DNA of 64,000 nt from Beroe forskalii (GCA_011033025.1 WFMF01000273.1:170462-234461); one strand, 5' to 3'. Positions 37,051 to 49,600 are shown, numbered from the stretch's first letter. The notes: generated by a model not told the origin, from the letters alone. A program made the numbers and translations.

Positions 37051-39011
37051 TATGCCCACTATACTGTACTACCTACTTACCTATGTACTAAAACTGCGAC
37101 CAGCGACTGATTATTGAATTGTTAAATGTAAGGCTTCGGACTGTGGACCCCAAAGTTAATGGACCTTCCTTCGCTTCCGTGTTACAAGCCCGTGTTTGTG
37201 AGCTTCACATGTCCGTGATAGTCTCAAAAACAAGATAATAACGCTCAGTAAAACGGCAGAAAGAGATGGTTAGCCCTCGGAAAATAGCACGAATGAGGGA
37301 ACCGTGTAGCCCACAGCTGTGGAGTTGCGTAAAAGGCTCACCAGGCACACCATAGCATTTAGATATCACAGAACCCCTTGTATACATTAGATACTGAGTA
37401 ATACTGGGTATATCAGTGGCAGATGGGAGCACGAATGATAAGCATGGGAAGTGACTTCACCGGTCGGCAAAGGTTATTTGATAACGCTCATATATATGTT
37501 CTACGCAGGTTTTCGGAAGAAATACTCTCAATGAAAAAGCCGTCATTAACGAACCCACCGACCATTCGTTATACAGGTTAACATACTTATATAGTTATGG
37601 CGATATATATCATTTACACAGCGGCAATATGGATCATTTTACGTTTCCTCGTTTCCGTTTAAGCTGGTTGCTTTGGTTCAGGTCGAGTCCTTCTAACTCG
37701 TATTGTCGCTGCTACCCACGATTTGACCAGGTGCTAAGACCCTGAGACACTTGTGTTAGTGCCGCAGGATGACGACTCAGAAAGCAAATGTCCCGGGAGG
37801 AGTTGACTGATTACCACCACCATTCTCTGGTCTGGCGATGACATCACAGCACCACCACCCCCCATTCTCTGGTCTGGTGATGACATCACAGCACTACTTA
37901 GGCAGCAGCACAGTGGCACTGCACAGGGCGTGTTGGTTCAATAAACACAGCTGCACTAACCGCACTTACTGTTAGTTACTAGTATGCCCTGATCAGCCAC
38001 CAGCACTCAGCAGGCGCTGGAGAACTAGCGTCAGCATCAAGTCTCCGAATGGGGAATGTTGGGCTTTCAAACGGCTGTTCTGCGTGCTCAGGTCGTATTA
38101 ATATCCAGCATGCCAATGACCTTTCTGCCCAACATATGTTACAATTACATGATTATTACATGCTGCCCAAAGTTGGAAATTATTTACCTTTCCCGACCGA
38201 GTGTAAGGGAGGATCATGGCATTTTCTCCCTCCCCTAACTACTTTTTCTAATATTTTCATCGTTTAAGTCGAACGATTCATATATATGTAGATATAAGCA
38301 CTGATCGGTTTAAACTGTTTAGACTCTTTTAGAGTCGCTTTTTTCATTTCGTTTTCAGATCAGTGTCCGAATACGAGCCCTGATCAAAGTCGTACTGCTC
38401 ATTGCAATGACTCATGATGGCTCCACGACTCGTAACTCTTATAGTGCGTTAGGTTATACCTAGGGTAAATCTAAGACATGACCTGGCAACTCATGCTGCT
38501 TTGACATGTGCAATGTCTTAGGATGTAGCAAGTCTCCCTACTAGGATCTAACAAGTCTCTTGACTAGGAATAGGAACTGAGATCTGGGATCTGTTAGCTC
38601 TCTGCCTGGGATCTACCAGCCGACCCTTGCTCTGCTCACTAGGTATACCGCCCTATACCGCGTCTAGATTCGCTGGTTAAGCGCTGGAAAACCAGCCTTC
38701 AGACCGTGTTTTCCCCCGTATCTGTGTGTACTGAAGCCGTACGTTGCGTATGCGTCTTGGTCGGAGTTCGGATTTGCTTTTAGTTGAAGCCATTGAAGTA
38801 TGTTTTATGTTAGAAATATTATTTCTACTTTCATACATATATAATATGCAAGAGTCTTGGTTTTCAAATGGTTTTAAACTTTACATTGTGAGACATTGGC
38901 TTCACGTCTTTCTATATTGTTGTTTGAGCTACTCTTTTTGTTCCCCCGAAAAACAATACGTCGTCTCTGAATGTTTTAGCAAAATGTTCTGAAATAGTAG
39001 GGAGAAAGTGC
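37051..39011. other. Intergenic, no gene recognised
   Basis: Contains a direct duplication of about 33 bp (CATTCTCTGGTCTGG...GATGACATCACAGCAC) at 37821 and 37863, and a run of GGATCTAAC/GATCTACC-type words near 38540-38620. No exon with plausible splice sites and domain was found. Confidence 0.4.
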
Positions 39012-39115
39012 GCTTGTATTGCGATGAAGTGGCTTCCCAAGGATTTTCTAAAACGATATACAGCTTGTATAGCGATGAAGTGGCTTCCCAAGGATTTTCT
39101 AAAACGATATACAGC
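39012..39115. repeat. 51-bp tandem duplication
   Basis: GCTTGTATTGCGATGAAGTG begins at 39012 and its near-identical copy begins at 39063. Both run to AAAACGATATACAGC. It lies 120 bp before the 11/22-bp minisatellite. Confidence 0.85.
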
Positions 39116-39233
39116 AGAGATCGGGAAGGTATACTCAAATTGAAGGCGTGTATATCCTTTGTACGCGGGTATAGGCAACCTGTGTGGTATAGGTTGTGTA
39201 GTCGACCAATTACTCGCTGCAATCTGCATATTT

Positions 39234-39785
39234 ACCTAGTGGCAACCTGTTGGCAACCTAGTGGCAACCTGTTGGCAACCTAGTGGCAACCTGTTGGCAA
39301 CCTAGTGGCAACCTGTTGGCAACCTAGTGGCAACCTAGTGGCAACCTGTTGGCAACCTAGTGGCAACCTGTTGGCAACCTAGTGGCAACCTGTTGGCAAC
39401 CTAGTGGCAACCTGTTGGCAACTTGTTGGCACCCTGTTGGGAACCTAGTGGCAACCTGTTGGCAACCTAGTGGCAACCTAGTGGCAACCTAGTGGCAACC
39501 TGTTGGCAACCTAGTGGCAACCTGTTGGCAACCTAGTGGCAACCTGTTGGCAACCTAGTGGCAACCTGTTGGGAACCTAGTGGCAACCTGTTGGCAACCT
39601 AGTGGCAACCTGTTGGCAACCTAGTGGCAACCTGTTGGCAACCTAGTGGCAACCTGTTGGGAACCTAGTGCCAACCTGTTGGGAACCTAGTGGCAACCTG
39701 TTGGCAACCTAGTGGCAACCTGTTGGGAACCTAGTGGCAACCTGTTGGGAACCTAGTGGCAACCTAGTGGCAACCTGTTGGCAAC
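39234..39785. repeat. 11/22-bp minisatellite (GGCAACCTAGT / GGCAACCTGTT)
   Basis: About 50 units of 11 bp, mostly alternating GGCAACCTAGT and GGCAACCTGTT so that the true period is 22 bp. The alternation slips in a few places (AGT-AGT pairs near 39330, 39470 and 39760), and a GGGAACC variant recurs towards the right end. Confidence 0.95.
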
Positions 39786-41685
39786 GCGTCAAAGGTCACC
39801 ACTCTAAACCCAGGAGAGGACGTCATCAAACCTCCACTCTTAACCCTGGTAATGACGTCATGTCTTTGAGCCCTGGTAATTATAGTGCGACCCGCCCATG
39901 TTTTCTGTCAGAGGACCCCTTTATCTCCTTACATGTTGGGTGTTGCTAGGGCACCTAATGGGCAATTTATTCATCGTATTCAAGCAGTCACCACCCCGAA
40001 AGTCCGTGATGAGGGATCCATTATATGGAAATGAGCATTATACGAGCAATAAGTTATGTGGCATATGATTAAGAACGAATTAGCCAGCTTCCGCCAAAAG
40101 CTATTGGCTACAAGGACTGTATAATTTGCATGTTTCCTGTTTTTATGTGAAAGTATTACATGATTAAGTAAGTAATCGTCTTGTACTGTAAGTGGGTACA
40201 TTGTGGCATTGCCTTTCTTCGACAGTTGTATATAAATACTTTTAATTTGGTTGCCAAAATAACCTTCCATATTTTAGTATTTTTCTCGTTGACAGTCCAT
40301 GCTCGTAAACGATTAGAGCAAACTGACATTTTCTGCTTTTTTAGTGCTGCTCGAAAGTTTTTTAACGTTTAGTGCTGTGCCTACTAAAATATTAAATGCA
40401 TAAAATTAAAGAACGACAGTAACTGACGCCTCTTCAGCACCATAATTTATACTTTCTACCCATATACTGCATCGTTATATTGATGCAAATCTCAATTCTG
40501 CTTAATAATTATAGATAAATATAGATTATATGGTCACCACTTCGACACCGCTTAATAAACCGTTCCCTCGTTCTGGACCCGCAGACAGTTAGATAATTGA
40601 CTCAATAACCTTCTGAATTAGTAGAATCAATTATGGAATGTAGATAGTATTATTTATATTATAACTTGGATATATATTTTAATACAAATCGAGAGGATAA
40701 TGGTATAATGGTACTTTATGAAAATTACACGTGACGTCACTAACTCCCCACGTGTCCCCCTGAATATGACGTCACTCTCAACCTCCTTCTGTTCTGAAGC
40801 TGGGTATATAATCGGCAATGTTAAATTACCGGGCATCGTTTACATGATGGTACTAAACGACACGTTAGAGAAATAGGCGGTTCAACGTCATCAACTCACT
40901 ACATTGAGCTATGATAATGACGTCATCTTTCCGCCTATTTCTCGTGTGCGGCGTATACTATAAGATATACACAACCCTGTCTTGACGATTCAGCGATATA
41001 TTCCTTGTTATCATAATGACAAATTTCAGACATATTTCCTGCACATTGTGACTTGCTAACTTGTAACGAGTACTGATCGAAATCGCGACTTATTTATAAC
41101 CAATTATCTGGAAAGATAATTGAATTGATTATCGATAATCGCTGATTTGTGCACTTATTTCTGTCTATACGTGAATGGGGTCCGCTTTAGCTAAATACTT
41201 AAATCCGCTCTGACACCAGTTTTCTATGTCATATCGCGCATTTCTATGCATTGTTGTGGATTTTGAAGCATGATGTGTTGCATCCAGTATTAAAGATTGT
41301 TTTCCCGGATCAACTCGCTTGCCTTTCAACTTCCGAGGGAAGTCCCTTTGAGCACCTCTGATCGGGCTGGTCAAAGCTTCTTCGGCCTCACTGAACGTTA
41401 TATGAGTTTACCCTCCACGCTGTGAGAATTTACCAATCAGTGGCTCGTATTCTAACGACACTGCTCTCTGATTGGTTGCTCTGTGGAGCGCTTTGGGTAT
41501 ACTAACATCACCAGCACTGAGAACCTCTCAAGCATTCTAAGTAACCCTTGCCATGATCTACAGGTGCAAAGCACCTGGTTACCTGGTTAGAGCTTCTATA
41601 GCAGGTTCTGAATTTCTGATGGCACTCTAAATAATAGCACTGTGTTTAAGAACACCATAGTTCACATGATAACCACTCTGTTATA
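39786..41685. other. Intergenic, no gene recognised
   Basis: Four TGACGTCA palindromes (39853, 40732, 40767 and 40918) lie here. Apart from the palindromic repeat at 40858-40955 nothing is named. Open frames are short and lack domains. Confidence 0.4.
40858..40955. repeat. Short palindromic repeat with GAGAAATAGGCGG ends
   Basis: GAGAAATAGGCGGTTCAACG at the left and CCGCCTATTTCTCGTGTGCG at the right form imperfect inverted ends around a core with ATGATAATGACGTCATC. It is the same family as 4898-4992 in the opposite orientation; a partial relative lies near 231-275. Confidence 0.75.
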
Positions 41686-44065
41686 GGCATAATCCACGAT
41701 TTTTGCAAGTACACCTGAATTCGCCGCGAATTCGCCGCGAATTCAAGTGAATTCAGGTGAATTCAGGTGAATTCGCGGCGGAGTTCGCCAAAAATATTTT
41801 TTGGCGGACTCCGCCGGACTCCACCGGAGTCCGCCGCGAACTCCGGCGAATTCACTTGAATTCACCTGAATTCGCCGCGAATACACGCGTATTCGGTGTA
41901 CTAGTTCGCCAATTTTCCAGTTCACCCAGGTGAACTGCCAGTTCGCAGCGAATTCGCGGCGAACTAGTTCGCCTAATTCAGATGCCGGAGTCCGTCAGTT
42001 CGCGAGAGTCCGCCCTGAGTTCGCCGGAGGAAACTTGCCCAAAAGCCCAAATCAGTACGAATTTAACAAATTAGCGATCGGCGATGAAGGAAAATTGTGT
42101 TATTGCAATTGCAAAGGCTCTTCTTATACAGGTGTTTTGGTCGGCACTTTGCTCTAACCAGATCCCGATTGCAAAGTCAACATGGGGAACGGATTCTAGG
42201 TCGGGGACTCTAGGTCGGGGGACTCTGGGTCGGCGGTGGCACACCAGGGTGGACTCTGGGTCGGGAGATCCCCATGCAGGGTGGACTCTAGGTCGGGAGC
42301 CTCTTCACTTTATATAAACTACCTAAAGCCTGGATCGATTTATACCGAGAATATCTCGGTTAATCCAGATAACAGAGCCCGTATGGAGGGTACAATAATG
42401 CTCGATCCGATGTATCATTGTGGAGTCACTGGGGACTCACGATACACGGTGTCAGCATGTGATCCGCCACATCACAATTTACACTATCCCATACCGCTTG
42501 TTGGCTCATGTCATCGGAGGATACGTGATACGGGACGTTCATGCGAGCACAACCCCATGCTAATTCGTCAGGATATCGTCCCACTTAGGTAACGAGGTCT
42601 CATGAAGTCTGCAAACCCTTGACACGACAGATGGGAGACAAGCTTGGAGGTGGATCAAGCGGAGCTGGCAGCTGCTAGTGTCCTGAACCTCATACCCACT
42701 CTGCAGACACCCTCCCTGCAGACTGCCGGACCCTCAGACAAGCTGATATGCTCCTCTACGACAACGCCTCGGGTGATCATCCGGGCTACCAGTAGAGCAG
42801 TAGTACCAGTGACAAACTCACGATCCTAGCAGAAAGCTCCTGCTGGTTCCTCGATGGAACCTTCAAGTCCTAACCCCAGATCCTTGTCACCCATGCGGAG
42901 CTCTCATCCCTCACAGAAGACAGATCCTGGTGCCTCCCCACGGTCTGCATTCACCTCACCCACTAGGACTTAGCCATATTTACGCCTATATGCGCCGATA
43001 CTGGTTTTGTCCTCGTATGAATCAGCGATGTCCTAAGTCGTCAGGGGTCAGGCAACACCTGACAATGACGTCACAGATCTTGATGTCAATTTTTTCTAGT
43101 GTCCTAATCAAAACCCTAACCCTAAGGGAGCCGTCACATATTATGTCATCACTTTTTTGCCCATTTTCAACCCCTCCCCCCTGTCTGTCATCACTTGTCA
43201 TCATTGGCTGACCCCTCCCCCATGATGACGTCAGCATTGACCAAACCCCTCCTTTTCAAAACAAATTTTGACTATTTCGAATCAAAACAACCGACATGAA
43301 ATATCAACTATGTACGTGTGGTGTGATTCATATCGTTAAATTCGTTAAAAATAAAAAAAATGGTTCTAATTGTCATAGACGAACATCCAGTTAGTTTGGA
43401 AATTAGATATTTGGAAATATAGATATCATATCAAAGAAATGAAATGGGTACATCAAAACAAAATATTGTGAACGAAAAAGTTTGGATATCGTATTTTCGA
43501 ATTTAGAAAATTCAATATTTTCGCTGACGTCGGCAAACCTTAAACCCCCTCCTCCCCCTGTCATCACCTGTCAGCATTTGAAAACCCCTCCCTCCCGTCG
43601 AGTGATGACGTAATATGTGACGGCTCCCTAAGGTTCTTTGGATCCATGACGACACGCATATGGTGAACATTGTGAATTGCATCTTAGTCTCACATAAGCG
43701 TGCCAGACGTGACAAAGTTCCTTCAAAGTTCAGGTGACCATGCGAACTGAGTTCACCTGAGTTCATAAGTTCGCCCAAGTTCACCTGAGTTCGCCGCGGT
43801 GCGGCGGACATCAGTTCGCCGCGAATTCGCGGCGAACTTGTTCGCCTGGGTGAACTGGAAAATTGGCGAACTAGTACACCGAATACGCGTGTATTCGCGG
43901 CGAATTCAGGTGAATTCAGGTGAATTCGCCAGAGTCCGCGGCGAACTCCGGCGGAGTCCGCCAAAAATTTTTTGGCGAACTCCGCCGCGAATTGTTAAAT
44001 TCACCTGAATTCGCGGCGAATTCGCGGCGAATTCAGGTGTACTTGCAAAAATCGTGGATTATGCC
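41686..44065. mobile_element. Inverted-repeat element with 8-bp target duplication, 2.38 kb
   Basis: CTGTTATA flanks both sides (41678-41685 and 44066-44073). The ends GGCATAATCCACGATTTTTG and its complement are perfect over at least 20 bp, and the inverted arms extend about 300 bp. The arms are made of CGCGGCGAATTC, AGGTGAATTC and CTCCGCCGGAGTCC words that are themselves palindromic. An 8-bp duplication fits the hAT group. The interior holds a short GACTCTAGGTCGGG tandem run (42190-42300), some unrecognised sequence, and the nested element at 43126. No transposase domain was found. Confidence 0.85.
43126..43628. mobile_element. Nested TAA-flanked element, 0.5 kb
   Basis: Termini GGGAGCCGTCACATATTATG and CATATTACGTCATCAC-type complement end in GGCTCCC. 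TAA lies on both sides (43123-43125 and 43629-43631). The subterminal arms share C-rich ACCCCTCCCCC and TGATGACGTCAGC words. A TAA target suggests the PIF/Harbinger group. It lies inside the 8-bp-duplication element, so it inserted later. Confidence 0.75.
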
Positions 44066-44498
44066 CTGTTATAACATCATTTCCTTGACTCATGCCAAAC
44101 TCACATACACTCTCGACTATTTCTCTAAAGCATTATGTGATTTTAAGATCATTATTATCACGGGGTCGAACTGAGTTCGTGTAATTATGGCACTATGGCA
44201 TTGCCACCAGTTTTCTTTGCTTAGAAAATGGATTTGGTGTCTCAGACCGCTATTTTGCGATTGCCATTAATCCCAATCATAAATCATAACTCTAACTGCA
44301 TTAAGCAGGTCTTGCCAATTTGTATGCTCATTTGTGCCAGTTTACGATAAAAATCTAACACTCTCTGCATGAATCAGGCTAGAATGAAAAAGGAGACCTA
44401 CCTTTGAAAGGAAAACTCCTTGGCTCCTTCATCAAATCTATGTAATCCCTGAGATCCCTCTTTGACATCCTGAGTATGCCCAATATCCCTCTCACTTC

Positions 44499-44684
44499 AT
44501 GACGTCACCATCTTCAGCCCTCTTGACAATGACATCATCATCTCCCCCTCTCCTCCCCCCTCTCTACGTCTTCCTACTCCTACTCACTAACTGCGGAGCA
44601 CTCAATGACCACGAGATAGCCCTGTTGAAGAGTGCAGCCTCGGACCGGCCTAACCTGAGAGTTAATGGCGACCATACGTCACAG
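44499..44684 (+). CDS. Secreted YHYH-domain protein, exon 1 (signal peptide)
   Basis: First of six phase-consistent plus-strand exons that extend past 61,703. An in-frame TGA at 44463 sets the left limit; the start is ATG 44499 or 44529. The 62 codons carry a hydrophobic signal segment (LLPPLYVFLLLLTNCGA) and then a hydrophilic linker ending GDHTSQ before GTAATA. Joined with exons 2-6 the product is at least 287 residues, secreted, with a YHYH-type domain at residues about 190-255. The domain family occurs in bacteria and eukaryotes, and its biochemical role is not established. The start codon itself overlaps a TGACGTCA palindrome (44500-44507). Confidence 0.75.
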
Positions 44685-45162
44685 GTAATATACATCAGTA
44701 TATCAGTTAAAATTATTATTATTATTATAATACCACTCCAGTGCAGATAACCACAGTGCAATATCAGGGCATATTGCACTGGTCGTGGTATTATACGCTA
44801 ATATAACTCCCCAGAAGTGATATTGTTGCGCTAATATGCACTCGGCTAACGCCTCGTGCACATTAAGTGTACTAATCAACACTCGGCTTCGCCTCGTGTG
44901 ATTAGTACGCTTATTGGCACTCGGCTTCGCCTCGTGCAATAAGTGCAACAATACCACTATGCGTCGTTAGATTAGCGTATATTATTATCAGTGTATCAGG
45001 GACATGGTGTTATGGGTTGTAGATGAGAAATAGGGACTTCCCGTCACCCAGTAGATGCTCAAAATAAGCATCTATAGGTAATCAATGACCCAAACATAGG
45101 TGGCTTGAGGTCGTCCATTGTTAATTTGATAAATTCCGTGTTGACATCACTTCCAAAACTCC
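44685..45162. other. Intron 1 start, with CACTCGGCTTCGCCTCGTG palindromes
   Basis: Around 44740-44970 an inverted-repeat element shows three CACTCGG(C/T)...CGCCTCGTG hairpins and ends in TATTGCACTGGTCGTGGTA / CAATACCACTATGCG. It relates to the ATTGCACGAGG repeats at 34517-35040. Confidence 0.55.
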
Positions 45163-48119
45163 ATAACTAGGTGACTAGGTCAGGACACCATGGTAACTAG
45201 GTCAGGACACCATGGTAACATGGTAACTAGGTCGGGACACCATGGTAACTAGGTCGAGACACCATGGTAACTAGGTCAGGACACCATGGTAACTAGGTGG
45301 GGACACCCTGGTAACTAGGTCAGGACACCAAGGTAACTAGGTCGGGACACCATGGTAACTAGGTCAGGACACCATGGTAACTAGGTCAGGACACCATGGT
45401 AACTAGGTCAGGACACCATGGTAACTAGGTCGGGACACCATGGTAACTAGGTGGGGACACCCTGGTAACTAGGTCAGGACCCTATGGTTACTAGGTCGGG
45501 ACACCAAGGGAACTAGGTCGGGACACCATGGTAACTAGTTCGGGACCCCATGGTAACTAGGTCAGGACACCAAGGTAACTAGGTCAGGACACCAAGGTAA
45601 CTAGGTCGGGACACCATGGTAACTAGTTCGGGACACCATGGTAACTAGGTGAGGACACCATGGTAACTAGGTGAGGACACCATGGTAACTAGGTCAGGAC
45701 ACCAAGGTAACTAGGCCAGGACACCATGGTAACTAGGTGAGGACACCATGGTAACTTAGGGAGCAAGTTAAAACGTTCAATGAAACGATAGAGTTTTTTT
45801 CTTTTTTTTTCTTTTTTTATAATTTTTTAACTAGGTCGGGACACCATGGTAACTAGGTCAGGACACCATGGTAACTAGGTCGGGACACCATGGTAACTAG
45901 GTGGGGACACCATGGTAACTAGGTCAGGACACCAAGGTAAGTAGGTCGGGACATCATGGCAACTCGTTCGGGACACCATGGTAACTAGGTCAGGACACCA
46001 AGGTAACTAGGTCAGGACACCAATGTAACTAGGCCAGGACATCATTGTAACTAGGTCGGGACACCAAGGTAACTAGTTCGGGACCCCATGGTAACTAGGT
46101 GATAGGTCGGGGCACCATGGTGACTAGGTCAGGACACCAAGGTAACTAGGTCAGGACACCATGGTAACTAGGTCAGGACACCATGGTAAATAGGTCGGGA
46201 CATCAAGGTAACTCGTTCGGGACCCCGTGGTAACTAGTTCGGGACCCCATGGTAACTAGGTCGGGGCACCATGGTAACTAGTTCGGGACCCCATGGTAAC
46301 TAGTTCGGGACCCCATGGTAACTAGGTGATAGGTCGGGGCACCATGGTAACTAGGTCGGGACACCATGGTAACTAGGTCAGGACACCATGGTAACTAGGT
46401 CGGGACACCATGGTAACTAGTTCGGGACCCCATGGTAACTAGTTCGGGACCCCATGGTAACTAGTTCGGGACCCCATGGTAACTAGACACCATGGTAACT
46501 AGGTCGGGACACCAAGGTTACTAGGTCGGGACACCATGGTAACTAGGTCGGGGCACCATGTTAACTAGTTCGGGACCCCATGGTAACTAGTTTGGGACCC
46601 CATGGTAACTAGGTGATAGGTCGGGGCACCATGGTAACTAGGCGATAGGTCGGGGCACCATGGTAACTAGGTCGGGACCCCATGGTAACTATTTCGGGAC
46701 ACCATGGTAACTAGGTGATAGGTCGGGGCACCATGGTGACTAGTTCGGGACCCCATGGTAACTAGGTCAGGACACCATGGTAACTAGGTCGGGACACCAT
46801 GGTAACTAGGTCGGGACACCATGGTAACTAGGTCGGGACACCAAGGTAACTAGGTCGGGACACCATGGTAACTAGGCCAGGACACCAAGGTAACTAGTTC
46901 GGGACACCATGGTAACTAGGTCAGGACACCATGGTAACTAGTTCGGGACACCAAGGTAACTAGGCCAGGACACCAAGGTAACTAGGTCAGGACACCATGG
47001 TAACTAGGTCAGGACACCATGGTAACTAGGTCGGGACACCATGGTAACTAGGTCGGGACACCATGGTAACTAGGTCGGGACACCATGGTAACTAGGTCAG
47101 GACACCATGGTAACTAGGTCGGGACACCATGGTAACTAGGTCGGGACACCATGGTAACTAGGCCAGGACACCAAGGTAACTAGGTCGGGACACCATGGTA
47201 ACTAGTTCGGGACACCATGGTAACTGGGCACCATGGTAACTAGGTCAGGACACCATGGTAATAGGTCGGGACACCATGGTAACTAGGTGAGGACACCATG
47301 GTAACCATGGGACAACTAGGTGATAGGTCAGGACACCATGGTAACTAGGTCGGGACACCATGGTAACTAGTTCGGGACACCATGGTAACTAGGTGATAGG
47401 TCGGGGCACCATGGTGACTAGTTCGGGACCCCATGGTAACTAGGTCGGGACCCTGCATGGTAACTAGGTGATAGGTCGGGGCACCATGGTAACTAGGTCA
47501 GGACAACACCATGGTAACTCGTTCGGGACACCATGGTAACTCATTCGGGACCCCATGGTAACTAGGTCGGGACCCCATGGTAACTAGTTCGGGACCCCAT
47601 GGTAACTAGTTCGCGACCCCATGGTAACTAGGTCGGGGCACCATGGTAACTAGGTGATAGGTCGGGGCACCATGGTAACTAGTTCGGGACCCCATGGTAA
47701 CTAGGTCGGGACCCCATGGTAACTAGTTCGGGACCCCATGGTAACTAGGTCGGGACCCCATGGTAACTAGGTCGGGACACCATGGTAACTAGGTGATAGG
47801 TCGGGGCACCATGGTAACTAGTTCGGGACCCCATGGTAACTAGGTGATAGGTCGGGGCACCATGGTAACTAGGTCGGGGCACCATGGTAACTAGGTCGGG
47901 ACCCCATGGTAACTAGTTCGGGACACCATGGTAACTAGGTGATAGGTCGGGGCACCATGGTGACTAGTTCGGGACCCCATGGTAACTAGGTGATAGGTCG
48001 GGGCACCATGGTAACTAGGTGATAGGTCGGGGCACCATGGTAACTAGTTCGGGACCCCATGGTAACTAGTTCGGGACCCCATGGTAACTAGGTGATAGGT
48101 CGGGGCACCATGGTAACTA
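45163..48119. repeat. 22-bp minisatellite (CCATGGTAACTAGGTCGGGACA), 3 kb
   Basis: About 130 units built on CATGGTAACTAGGTCGGGAC, filling most of intron 1 of the YHYH gene and ending 35 bp before exon 2. Main variants are GGTCAGG, GTTCGGGACCC and a longer unit with an inserted GGTGATA. The long variant and GTTCGGGACCC become common only after about 46080, so the array has zones. A non-repeat insert of about 80 bp with T-rich runs breaks it at about 45756-45830. Confidence 0.97.
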
Positions 48120-48153
48120 AAATCCCCAACCATAACACTTACTCCTCCTGCAG

Positions 48154-48272
48154 TTTGAAGTATTGGAAGAGCGGGAAGGTCTGATCACCATAACAACCAA
48201 CGCTAGACCTGGCTATGTGGTGGCTCACAGTGCCCAAAGACAGTTCACATTCAATATTCGTACCAGGGGAGG
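48154..48272 (+). CDS. YHYH-domain protein, exon 2 (119 nt)
   Basis: Exon between CTCCTGCAG and GTATGT. It has 39 codons (residues 63-101) plus GG carried forward. It reads FEVLEEREGLITITTNARPG and then a beta-rich segment ending FNIRTRG. It lies directly after the 22-bp array. The carried GG plus A from the exon at 59464 makes Gly, so this exon splices cleanly over an 11.2-kb intron. Confidence 0.75.
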
Positions 48273-48423
48273 GTATGTACACCGGGATGATTTGGTCGAA
48301 ATTTGAGAAAACTAAGTTCTTAATTTATCTCTTTTAAATTAGAATAAGCCTTAAAATTTAACTTTCTGTTCTTCTGTTGCACTTGCAAGTTATTTTTTTC
48401 TTAAATTTTATTTTATATATATA

Positions 48424-49600
48424 GCTAGTCTGCAAATACACAGCTCGAAAATTTGAAACCCCACAGTTTAAATTGAATGAATATTTTTTACCGCATCAAA
48501 CAATTCCAATCAGATCGAAAGTTACAGAGCAGCGTGCTCAAAAAAGGCATTAAACGGAAATGAACGCGCGCACGATTCATCTGCACGTGCGCTTTTTCCA
48601 CTGTACGCGCGTTGCTATGGGGCGTGACGTACAAAAAACATACAGAAAGCGCGAAATTATAAGTAAGACTAGCAGGCCCGTTGGGCCTGCAAATACACAG
48701 CTCACTCGGCGCTGCTACGCAGCACCTCGTTCGCAAATTCCAATCCCCGCAATTCAAATCAACTAAAAACTTTTTACCGCATCAAAAAATTCCAATCAGA
48801 TCAAAAGTTACGAAGCTTCGAAATTAAAACAGCATTCAACAAAAATGAACGCGCGCTCAATTAACCTGCACGTGCAATTTCCCCCATTGCGCGCGCGTTG
48901 CCATGGGGCGTGACGTACAGAAAACATACAGAAAGCGCGAAATTATAAGTAAGACTAGCAGGCCTGTTCATAGACATGCAAATATACAGCTTACTCCAAG
49001 CTGCTACGCAGCACCTCGTTCACAAATTTTGAACCCCACAATTCAAAGTGAATGAATACTTTTTACCGCATCAGAAAATTCAAATCAGATCAAAAGTTAC
49101 GGAGCAATGAAATCAAAACAAAAGAAATGAACGGGTACGCAATTAATCTCCACGTGCACTTTTTTTACTGCGCGCGCGTTGCCATGGGGCGTGACGTACA
49201 AAGACATACACAATTTGCGATTTTATAAGCAAGGCTAGCAGGCCCGTTGAGTTTTTTAGTGCAATAGAAATTCCATTTAGATCACATTCAAAAGTTACGG
49301 AGCAACGAAATCAAAACAGTATTAAAAAAAGGTGAACGCGCGCGCAATTAATCTGCACGTGCGATTTTCCCTTTGCGCGTGCGTTGCCATGGGGCGTGAC
49401 GTACGGAGAATTTGCGATTTTATGAGTAAAAAGACTAGCAGGCCCATTGGACCTGCAAATACACAGCTCACTCGGCGCTGCCCCGCAGCATCCAGTTCGC
49501 AAATTTGAAACCCCACAATTCAACATTTCAGTCAAGCCGTTGCTATGGATACAAGTTTTGTGCACGTGCAGATTATGATCATTTTTATGTGAGTGCTTTC
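48424..49600. repeat. Tandem repeat family with ACTAGCAGGCCCGTTGGG head, first cluster
   Basis: Copies start at about 48668, 48954, 49234 and 49434, preceded by a partial copy from 48424. A full copy is about 280-290 bp: the palindromic head GCAGGCCCGTTGGGCCTGC, AAATACACAGCTCACTCGGC, TTTTTACCGCATCAAA, a GCGCGCGCAATTAATCTGC segment, GCGTTGCCATGGGGCGTGAC, then ATTATAAGTAAG before the next head. Open frames here are incidental. It lies in YHYH intron 2. Confidence 0.85.

Noticed and set aside
42236..42829. Open frames inside the 8-bp-duplication element as a transposase
   Set aside because: Short, overlapping, and without any recognisable catalytic or zinc-finger motif.
43110..43125. Telomere-like AACCCTAACCCTAAG
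   Set aside because: Only about two units at the edge of a transposable element; not a telomeric tract.
39234..48119. CRISPR-like arrays
   Set aside because: The repeats are contiguous with no unique spacers, and the window is eukaryotic.
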